Origin: Shinella pollutisoli
GTDB lineage: Bacteria; Pseudomonadota; Alphaproteobacteria; Rhizobiales; Rhizobiaceae
Reading direction: 5' to 3'
Length of the DNA: 64,000 nucleotides
Assembly (NCBI RefSeq): GCF_024609765.1
Contig: NZ_JANFDG010000005.1
Coordinates: 62,001-126,000 of the forward strand
The notes beneath the pieces are model-generated. The model was not told the DNA's origin. It did no database searches and saw only the letters and a list, made by a program, of their open reading frames with translations. Position numbers and translations under genes: made by a program. Each line of letters opens with the position of its first letter. Position 1 is the stretch's first letter. Below, piece by piece: positions 57,940 through 64,000 of the stretch.

Positions 57940-59289
57940 GTGACCGTCATTCATGCGAGGAACGCGCTTCTGCCGGACGGCTGGGCGAGGAACGTCCGGC
58001 TCGCCGTCGAGGCGGGCCGCATCGCCGCCCTGGAGACCGACGCGCCGGCAGCACCGGGCGACGAGCGGCACGACTATCTCCTGCCCGGCATGGCGAACCT
58101 GCACAGCCACGCCTTCCAGCGCGGCATGGCGGGCCTCGCCGAGACGCGCGGACCGGGGGCGGATTCCTTCTGGAGCTGGCGCACGGTCATGTACCGCTTC
58201 GCGCTCACGATGACGCCGGAGGACGTGGAGGCGGTCGCCGCTGAGCTCTATGTCGAGATGCTGGAGGCGGGCTTCACCCGGGTCGGCGAGTTCCATTACC
58301 TGCATCACGACCGCGACGGCCGGCCCTATGCGGATATCGGCGAGATGGCCGCGCGCATCGCAGCCGCCGCCGCCGAGACGGGGATCGCGCTGACGCTGCT
58401 TCCCGTCCTCTACGCCCATGCCGGCTTCGGCGGCACGCCGCCGGGCGAGGGGCAGCGGCGCTTCGTCAACGATCCCCATTCCTTCGCGGCCCTCGTCGAG
58501 CGCTGCCGGGCGCTGACGGCGGCGCTGCCGGCCGGTGTCACGGGTGTGGCGCCGCACAGCCTGCGCGCGGTGACGCCGGAAGAACTGTCCGCCGCCGTCG
58601 CGCTGGCGGGCGAGGGGCCGCTGCATATCCACATCGCCGAGCAGGTGAAGGAGGTGGAGGACTGCCGCGCCTGGTCCGGCCGGCGCCCGGTCGAATGGCT
58701 CCTGGAGAATCAGCCGGTCGATGGCCGCTGGTGCCTGATACACGCCACCCACATGACCGAGGCCGAGATGCGCGGCATGGCGGCGGCAGGCGCGGTCGCC
58801 GGCCTCTGCCCGGTGACCGAAGCGAACCTCGGCGACGGCATCTTCCCGGCTTCCGCCTTCCGCGCCGCGGGCGGGCGATTCGGCGTCGGCTCCGATTCCA
58901 ACGTGCTGGTCGGCCTTGCCGACGAGCTGCGCCAGCTCGAATATTCGCAGCGCCTCGCCGAGCGCGCCCGCAATGTGCTGGCGGCACCCGGCGGCTCGAC
59001 CGGCCGGGCGCTGTTCGACGGCGCGCTTGCCGGCGGTGCCGCGGCCCTCGGTGCGAAGGCCGGCCTTGCGGCGGGCCATGCCGCCGATTTCGTCAGCCTC
59101 GTGCCCCGCCACGGCCGGGAGCCGTCCGGCGACGGGCTGCTCGACGCCTGGATCTTCGCGAACGGTGCGGACGTGGATTGCGTCTGGGTCGCGGGCCTGA
59201 GGCAGGTGCAGGGCGGCCGGCATGTCGCCCGCGAAACGATCGCCCGGCGCTTCGGCGAGACCCTCCGCCGTCTCGCCGACGCCGCGTGA
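57940..59289 (+). CDS. hutF: Formimidoylglutamate deiminase
   Basis: A 449-residue amidohydrolase of the ADA/AMP-deaminase-like group. [17 protein letters not shown] is the first metal motif; [42 protein letters not shown] and GVGSDSNV follow. It converts N-formimidoylglutamate to N-formylglutamate, which HutG then cleaves, so this organism uses the five-step route rather than the direct formimidase. The frame begins with GTG at 57940 after AGGGAGACGAGG. It leads the forward operon with hutC. Confidence 0.93.
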   Translation: MTVIHARNALLPDGWARNVRLAVEAGRIAALETDAPAAPGDERHDYLLPGMANLHSHAFQRGMAGLAETRGPGADSFWSWRTVMYRFALTMTPEDVEAVAAELYVEMLEAGFTRVGEFHYLHHDRDGRPYADIGEMAARIAAAAAETGIALTLLPVLYAHAGFGGTPPGEGQRRFVNDPHSFAALVERCRALTAALPAGVTGVAPHSLRAVTPEELSAAVALAGEGPLHIHIAEQVKEVEDCRAWSGRRPVEWLLENQPVDGRWCLIHATHMTEAEMRGMAAAGAVAGLCPVTEANLGDGIFPASAFRAAGGRFGVGSDSNVLVGLADELRQLEYSQRLAERARNVLAAPGGSTGRALFDGALAGGAAALGAKAGLAAGHAADFVSLVPRHGREPSGDGLLDAWIFANGADVDCVWVAGLRQVQGGRHVARETIARRFGETLRRLADAA

Positions 59290-59370
59290 GCCGCTATTGA
59301 AAGCGGCTCGCGGCTTGCCTAAGAACGTCCGGCCGGGCGAATGGGCGTCCGGCGGGCATGGAGGCCGACC

Positions 59371-60117
59371 ATGAGCATCGCGGACGAGGCCGCCCGGCCC
59401 GAACCCTCGCTCCACCGGCGCATCCTGGAGGCCGTGGAGGGCAAGATCCTCTCCGGCGAGTGGCCGCCCGGCCACCGCATCCCCTTCGAGCACGAGCTGA
59501 CCCGGCAGTACCAGTGCTCCCGCATGACGGTGAACAAGGCGCTGAGCGAGCTCGTCAAGCGCGGGCTGATCGAGCGGCGGCGGAAATCCGGCAGCTACGT
59601 CACCCGGCCGCAGGCGCAGTCGGCGGTCATGGAGATCCACGACATCCGCCTGGAGGTCGAGCAGCTCGGCCTGCCCTACCGCTACGAGCGGCGCGCGCGC
59701 ACCGAGCGGGCGGCGCGGCCGGCGGAACGGCGGCTGATGGACCTGTCGGAAAAGGCGCGGGTGGTGGAGGTGCTGGCGCTGCATCACGCCGGTGCGCAGC
59801 CCTTCTGCCTGGAGGAGCGCCTCGTCAACCTCGCCGCCGTGCCGGAGGCCGCTGAGGAGGGCTTCGAGGCCGTCGCGCCCGGCGCCTGGCTGCTCGGCCG
59901 CGTGCCGTGGAGTTCCGCTGAGCACCGCATCCGCGCGGCCGGGGCCGACGCGCGCGTCGCCGATCTGCTGGCGATCTCGCCCGGCACGGCCTGCCTCGTG
60001 GTGGAGCGGCGCACCTGGAGCGGCGGCGCCTATGTCACCCATGCCAGGCTCACCTATCCGGGCGAGCGGCACGAGCTCGTCGCCGAATTCGCCCCGTCCC
60101 ATCCGCGCCAGGCGTAA
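59371..60117 (+). CDS. hutC: Histidine utilization repressor HutC (GntR family)
   Basis: A 248-residue GntR/HutC regulator. The winged helix is [41 protein letters not shown] and [16 protein letters not shown] (residues ~15-85). The C-terminal UTRA domain carries [25 protein letters not shown] and [20 protein letters not shown], which senses urocanate in known HutC proteins. GGAGG lies before the ATG at 59371. It follows hutF by 81 bases. The likely target is the palindrome between hutI and hutF. Confidence 0.94.
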   Translation: MSIADEAARPEPSLHRRILEAVEGKILSGEWPPGHRIPFEHELTRQYQCSRMTVNKALSELVKRGLIERRRKSGSYVTRPQAQSAVMEIHDIRLEVEQLGLPYRYERRARTERAARPAERRLMDLSEKARVVEVLALHHAGAQPFCLEERLVNLAAVPEAAEEGFEAVAPGAWLLGRVPWSSAEHRIRAAGADARVADLLAISPGTACLVVERRTWSGGAYVTHARLTYPGERHELVAEFAPSHPRQA

Positions 60118-60123
60118 GGCGCC

Positions 60124-62100
60124 TCAGGCGCCGCCGGCGAACTGCGCCGCCCGCACGGTCTCGTAGTAGGGGCCGAGGCCCGGAAGCGCCTCGGCGAGCC
60201 GGTCGAAGGCCGGGTCCTCGGCGGTGAGCGCGCCGGCGTACCTGTCGGCGACGAAGCGGGCATGCTCCGCCTTCGCCGCCTCCGGCGCGGTGCGCAGCGC
60301 GGTGAAGACCGGCGCGGCGCTCGTGCGGCCCTTGACGGTGATGCGGTCGAGCTCGAGCACGGCGAAATCCGCGGCCGCGAGCGTCGCCGTGCGCTCGCCG
60401 ATCAGCAGCGGCACGCCGTAGGCCTTCGAGGCGCCCTCGAGGCGCGAGGCGAGGTTGACCGCGTCGCCCAGCACCGAGTAGTCGAAGCGCTGCGAGGAGC
60501 CCATGTTGCCGACGACGCAGTCGCCGGTGTTGATGCCGATGCCGATCCTCAGCGCGTGATGGGCGGTGCCGGCGGCGGCCGCCTCGCGCTCCAGTTCCGC
60601 ATTGAGCGCGGTCATCGCGTCCAGCATGTCGAGCGCGGCGGCGACGGCGTGGGCGGCATGCCGGCCGTCGTCGAGCGGCGCGTTCCAGAAGGCCATCAGG
60701 CAGTCGCCGATATATTTGTCGATGGTGCCGCCGTGGCTAAGCACGATGTCGGAGAGCGGCGTCAGCAGGCGGTTGATCAGCGTCGTCAGCTGCTCGGGAT
60801 CGTCCTTCATTGTCTCGGCGATGGTGGTGAAGCCGCGCACGTCGCAGAAGAGGATGGAGAGCGTGCGCCGCTCGCCGCCGAGCTTCAGCTGCGAGGGATC
60901 GCGGGCGAGCCGCTCGACGAGCGCGGGCGAGAGGTATTGCGAGAAGGCGCGCACGATCTCGCGCCGCTGCCGCCGCTCCTCGGCATAGTCGAGCGCCGTC
61001 TGGCCGGCGGCGACGACGAGGAAGGCGAGCGCAGGCCCGAGCGGCGGCACGTAGAGATGGGCCTGCCGGAGCAGGGCGAAGCTCAGGAGGGCGAGCAGCG
61101 CCGGCACGAGGAGGCAGAACACGGCCGTCTGCCAGCGCGTCGCCCGGCGCACGGCGGCGGCGGAGAGCAGCGCGGCAAGTGCGGTCGCGGCGGCGGCAAG
61201 CGGCGTGCCGGCCCGGGCGATCGCCGCGCCCGTCGTCAGGTTGTCGAAGCTCGCCGCCTGGATTTCCGCGCCGGCTACCAGCCGGCCGGTATGCACCGTG
61301 TCGGAGGTGGCGAAGGCGTCCGTGCCGCCGGAGCGGATGGTGGGCGCGTTCTGCAGGCTGAGGCCGACGATGACGACGCGGTCGCGGAAGATGTCCTTCG
61401 GCAGCATCCCCTCCGGGTCGAGCGCCTGGTAGTAGGAGACGGTCGGATAGCTGCGGGCGGGGCCGAAGGATTGCAGCAGCAGGTCGCCGGGCGCTGCGAC
61501 CGTGTGGCCGGCGATGCGGGCGAGCGTCAGCGCGAAGCCGTCCTCGTAGCGCGGGATCTCGCGGAAGACGCCGTCGCCGCCAAGCGAAATCGAGGCGATG
61601 CCGGTCGCAGCCCCCGTCGCCGTGAAGGCGGGGAGCGGGGTCGCGCGCAGCACCTGCTCGGCCTGCGGGGTGACGATCACGCTCTCGTCGCCGGCGAGCA
61701 CCACGTCCGGGCCGAGGGCCGCGGCAAGGGCGGCGTCGGAGGCCGGATCGGAGGGCTCGGAGAAGATGATGTCGAGGCCGATCGCGGACGCCCCCGCCCG
61801 GCGCAGGCTTTCGACAAGGCGGGCATGGATCTCGCGCGGCCAGGGCCATTGCGCGTTGATGTCGGCGAGCGACGGCTCGTCGATGGCGACGATGACCGGG
61901 CCGCCCGCCGGCGGGCGCGGGTCGTCGAGCGTCGAGAGATAGTCGAAGGCACGCAGGTCGGCGAGCATCCAGGCCGGAAGCTGCCCGAGCAGGGTGACGA
62001 GGCCGGCGACGACGGCCGTCAGCAGCGCCAGCCGCCGGCTGCGGCGCGACCAACGGCGGGCAAGGCGAAGGCTCGGAAACGGGATCGGCATGGCCGCCAT
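60124..62100 (-). CDS. CHASE2-domain class III nucleotide (adenylate) cyclase
   Basis: A 658-residue membrane cyclase. After a first helix (~23-40), a periplasmic CHASE2 sensor spans about 45-300 (VIVAIDEPSLADINAQWPWPR, IGLDIIFSE). Then come several membrane helices (~305-390) and a class III cyclase domain (~410-590). The metal-binding aspartates are in ILFCDVRGFTTIAE and DKYIGDCLMAFWNAP, the latter also giving the substrate-specifying Lys; FDYSVLGDAVNLASRLEG has Ser at the Asp/Thr position, as in class IIIb cyclases, plus the Asn-Arg pair. The sequence looks complete and active. The product is most likely cAMP, though other cyclic nucleotides cannot be excluded. It is divergent from a PycTM-like gene and converges with hutC by 6 bases. 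Start at 62100 or 62091. Confidence 0.88.
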   Translation of the reverse strand: MAAMPIPFPSLRLARRWSRRSRRLALLTAVVAGLVTLLGQLPAWMLADLRAFDYLSTLDDPRPPAGGPVIVAIDEPSLADINAQWPWPREIHARLVESLRRAGASAIGLDIIFSEPSDPASDAALAAALGPDVVLAGDESVIVTPQAEQVLRATPLPAFTATGAATGIASISLGGDGVFREIPRYEDGFALTLARIAGHTVAAPGDLLLQSFGPARSYPTVSYYQALDPEGMLPKDIFRDRVVIVGLSLQNAPTIRSGGTDAFATSDTVHTGRLVAGAEIQAASFDNLTTGAAIARAGTPLAAAATALAALLSAAAVRRATRWQTAVFCLLVPALLALLSFALLRQAHLYVPPLGPALAFLVVAAGQTALDYAEERRQRREIVRAFSQYLSPALVERLARDPSQLKLGGERRTLSILFCDVRGFTTIAETMKDDPEQLTTLINRLLTPLSDIVLSHGGTIDKYIGDCLMAFWNAPLDDGRHAAHAVAAALDMLDAMTALNAELEREAAAAGTAHHALRIGIGINTGDCVVGNMGSSQRFDYSVLGDAVNLASRLEGASKAYGVPLLIGERTATLAAADFAVLELDRITVKGRTSAAPVFTALRTAPEAAKAEHARFVADRYAGALTAEDPAFDRLAEALPGLGPYYETVRAAQFAGGA

Positions 62101-62180
62101 GCACGCGTCATCGCCTCGAAAAAGTCAAGCGCCCGTCGTCCGCAAGGCGACTGCCCGTGACATTATTGGGTGCCTCTTAC

Positions 62181-62330
62181 CTCCTTCTCCCCGATGGGAA
62201 GGTCGCGGCAGCGGGATGAGGGGCACACCGCAGATGTAAACACGGCGGCGCCCCCTCATCCGGCCCTTCGAGCCACCTTCTCCCCGATGGGGGAGAAGGG
62301 GAACGGTGGCGTCGCACTCCCTGTGCGATA
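62181..62330. repeat. RIME-like palindromic element between cyclase and PycTM-like gene
   Basis: First unit CCTTCTCCCCGATGGGAAGG followed by TCGCGGCAGCGGGATGAGGGG. The second, opposite unit has CCCCTCATCCGGCCC, TTCGAGCCACC and CTTCTCCCCGATGGGGGAGAAGG. It occupies half of the 302-base divergent gap (62101-62402). Confidence 0.75.
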
Positions 62331-62402
62331 TGCGACGGCCCCGTTTGCTTTCCGGGCGGGCTCGGCTATCAGCTTGGGCCGGAGAAACGTGGGGAGCAGG
62401 CC

Positions 62403-62936
62403 ATGGGCGAACGTCGTACCCTGATCGAACCGGCGACGGCGGAGGGCGGCCGCGTGGCGCAGGAGCATTTCGACCACATCCGCCGCGTCAACGACATCTT
62501 CTACGACCAGGTGAAGCTCTCCGACCAGAAGGCCGCCTATATCTTCACCTTCATGCTCGCCCTGCTCGTCACCTCGACGGAAAGCCGGGCGGTGTTCACC
62601 GCGGCGCGCTATGCAGAAGGCAGCCTGCCGGTGGCATTCTTCTCCGGCCTGCTCGCCTTCGCGCTGGTCTTCTCCGTCGTCTCGGCGATCCTCGTCGTCC
62701 TGCCGCGCCGGGTGGACAACGCCACCTCGCTGTTCTGGGGCGCCTGGCCGCACCGGCGCGAGGCCTTCCGCAAGGCGGCCGCCGAGCGCGACGTCGACTA
62801 TCTCTTCGAGCAGTACATGCAGAACGCCGACGCCATGGCGACCATCGCGCAAGAGAAGTACCGCTTCGTCGGCTTCGCCTTCCGCGGGCTGCTTCTCACG
62901 GTCGTCGCCTATGTCGGGCTGCTTGCCGTGCGCTGA
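62403..62936 (+). CDS. Pycsar effector-like membrane protein (PycTM/DUF5706-like)
   Basis: A 177-residue protein with an N-terminal soluble helix, two central helices (~47-68 and 80-100) and a third at the C-terminus (~155-176). The order HFDHIRRVNDIFYDQVKLSDQKA, the DxKA-type motif before helix 1, VVLPRR and LFWGAW after helix 2, then DAMATIAQEKYRFVGFAFRG before the last helix matches the DUF5706 domain of PycTM, the membrane effector of Pycsar anti-phage systems. In those, a cyclic pyrimidine triggers membrane damage. A class III cyclase gene is divergent 302 bases away. The start ATG at 62403 follows GGGGAGCAGGCC. The family match is by memory, not by search. Confidence 0.72.
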   Translation: MGERRTLIEPATAEGGRVAQEHFDHIRRVNDIFYDQVKLSDQKAAYIFTFMLALLVTSTESRAVFTAARYAEGSLPVAFFSGLLAFALVFSVVSAILVVLPRRVDNATSLFWGAWPHRREAFRKAAAERDVDYLFEQYMQNADAMATIAQEKYRFVGFAFRGLLLTVVAYVGLLAVR

Positions 62937-62942
62937 GAGCAA

Positions 62943-64000
62943 TCAGTGCCAGGGGCCGCCGGCGACGAGCCGCTCGGCGATGGCGTCGGCCGCCGCGTCC
63001 GTGCCGGAGGCGGAATAGAAGTTGCCGCGCACCTGGTATTTTGCCGCCATCAGCCGGAAGAAGGCGTCGACGAGGGCGGGATCGGGCGGCGTCGGCCTCT
63101 CCCAGAAGGCGTCGAGCGGGCCGGGATAGCTCAGTCCCGGCGCGTCGAACACGGCCGAGCCCAGCGTCTTCACCGGCTTGCCGCGGCGGAAGACGGAGAT
63201 CGAGGCCGTCGAATTCACCGTCACCATGCCGAGCGAATGGGCGGCGAGCCGGTCGAGGTTGCCGCCGTCGATCACCTGCACCCGCCCGGCGATGCCGAGG
63301 CCGGCGGCAGTCCTTCCGACGAAGCCCGCCCAGTCGATCAGCCCGTTGTCGAGCGGATGGATCTTGACGAGGAGCTGCCGGTCCGCCGGCGCGTGGCGGG
63401 CGAAGGAGGAGAGCACCAGCGAGATCGCCTCCTGCTGGTTCGCGAAGGGCGAGTGGGCGCGGAGCTGGTAGTCGGTCTGCAATTGCAGCGGATAGACGAA
63501 GTAGGGCCTGGCGCTGTCGATCAGCTGCCGGACGGCCTCCTCGGCGCGCGCGCGCGACCGGCGCTGGCCCGCGAGCTTGCGCAGCCAGCCGGCATATTCG
63601 GCGAGCGGATGGAACAGCGCGTGGCGGCGGTAGTGCGGATAGAGGAACCAGAGGAAGACGTTCGGCAGGTTGTAGAGCAGGTCGTAGCCCGCCTCCGCGC
63701 GAAAAGTCTGGCGATGGCGGCCGGTCCAGTCCGGTTCGGGCAGGCCCTCGGCCTCTGCGAGGATGCGGGCGGGATCGCGCGGGAAATGCGAGTTGGACGA
63801 CATGCCGTCGCGCTCGAAGGTCACCCAGTCGGGGCGAAGATACCCCATCTCGATCACGTAGACCGGGATGCCGCGCGTCCTCGCCTCGGCGACGGCGGCC
63901 TTGTGGTAGGGGCGCTCCTCGCCGAGCAGGATGAGGTCGGTGACGCCGTGCCTGTCGAGGAAGGCGCCGACGAAGGCCGGCCAGGCCTCGCGCCGGCCGC
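62943..64000 (-). CDS. Capsular polysaccharide synthesis/export protein, KpsS-like (5' end beyond window)
   Basis: The frame runs from the stop at 62943 through the right edge, so at least 352 residues are present. It matches the capsule-synthesis family (PF05159, KpsS/LipB/RkpJ): YFVYPLQLQTDYQLRAHSPF, VKIHPLDNGLIDW, VQVIDGGNLDRLAAHS, VNSTASISVFRRGKPVKTLG and the C-terminal FDAPGLSYPGPLDAFW. KpsS-type proteins are Kdo transferases that prime group 2 capsule on a lipid in the cytoplasm. A GTG at 63857 is internal, because the conserved reading continues upstream (LILLGEERPYHKAAVAEA). It converges with the PycTM-like gene, 6 bases apart. Confidence 0.85.
   Translation of the reverse strand, partial: GRREAWPAFVGAFLDRHGVTDLILLGEERPYHKAAVAEARTRGIPVYVIEMGYLRPDWVTFERDGMSSNSHFPRDPARILAEAEGLPEPDWTGRHRQTFRAEAGYDLLYNLPNVFLWFLYPHYRRHALFHPLAEYAGWLRKLAGQRRSRARAEEAVRQLIDSARPYFVYPLQLQTDYQLRAHSPFANQQEAISLVLSSFARHAPADRQLLVKIHPLDNGLIDWAGFVGRTAAGLGIAGRVQVIDGGNLDRLAAHSLGMVTVNSTASISVFRRGKPVKTLGSAVFDAPGLSYPGPLDAFWERPTPPDPALVDAFFRLMAAKYQVRGNFYSASGTDAAADAIAERLVAGGPWH

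Noticed and set aside
55072-60102. A 1676-codon open frame across hutH, hutI, hutF and hutC on the reverse strand
   Set aside because: Only the hutH part matches a protein family. The rest is antisense or out of frame to real hut genes and stays open because of high GC.

Overview
The window is a 64 kb piece of a GC-rich alphaproteobacterial chromosome. It most resembles Rhizobiaceae (Rhizobium, Ensifer, Shinella). The pointers are the ctaA-argC-speB-rpsI-rplM order, clpP-clpX-lon-HU in series, a fused SecDF, a DUF2842 protein, a unipolar-polysaccharide-like cluster, and many GC-rich palindromic intergenic repeats of the rhizobial RIME type. The genus call is inference from gene content; no database search was possible.

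Layout. 1-4.5 kb: the 5' part of a large RTX calcium-binding protein gene (reverse strand, runs off the left edge), a tRNA-Pro(GGG), and an overlapping pair encoding an SGNH-like protein and a GSCFA-domain protein. 4.7-14.6 kb: a small stress membrane protein, then a cell-surface polysaccharide cluster (two GT4 glycosyltransferases, a Wzy/ligase, an initiating phosphoglycosyltransferase, a Wza lipoprotein, a Wzc-like co-polymerase with a degenerate kinase-like domain, a FemAB/GNAT-like acyltransferase). 15-20.5 kb: housekeeping genes (xenobiotic acetyltransferase, DUF2842, ctaA, argC, speB, rpsI, rplM). 20.7-27.9 kb: assorted metabolism, a YefM-YoeB toxin-antitoxin pair with a visible operator, two tandem CoA-binding paralogues, metY, a cupin and a P450. 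28-33.5 kb: clpP, clpX, lon and HU, with a heat-shock-like promoter ahead of clpP. 33.6-45 kb: a secreted esterase-like phytase protein behind a candidate Pho box, a MarR regulator, an Mre11/Rad50-like pair, a small exported protein and secDF. 45-51.7 kb: a D-arginine-dehydrogenase-like oxidase, a LysR regulator, an amino-acid binding protein, uxuA, an SDR and an aldo/keto reductase. 51.7-60.1 kb: a complete histidine utilization locus (hutD, U, G, H, I reverse; hutF, hutC forward) of the five-step type in which HutF and HutG act in sequence. 60.1-64 kb: a CHASE2 class III nucleotide cyclase divergent from a small membrane protein resembling the Pycsar effector PycTM, then a KpsS-like capsule gene that runs off the right edge.

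The most interesting point is the cyclase/PycTM-like pair at 60.1-62.9 kb, a possible cyclic-nucleotide-gated membrane effector system. Other points worth a look are the three-repeat Pho box before the phytase-like gene, the Wzc-like protein that has lost its Walker A lysine, and the D-arginine oxidase/LysR/binding-protein group. Gene starts were chosen from Shine-Dalgarno fit and family lengths; uncertain ones are noted.
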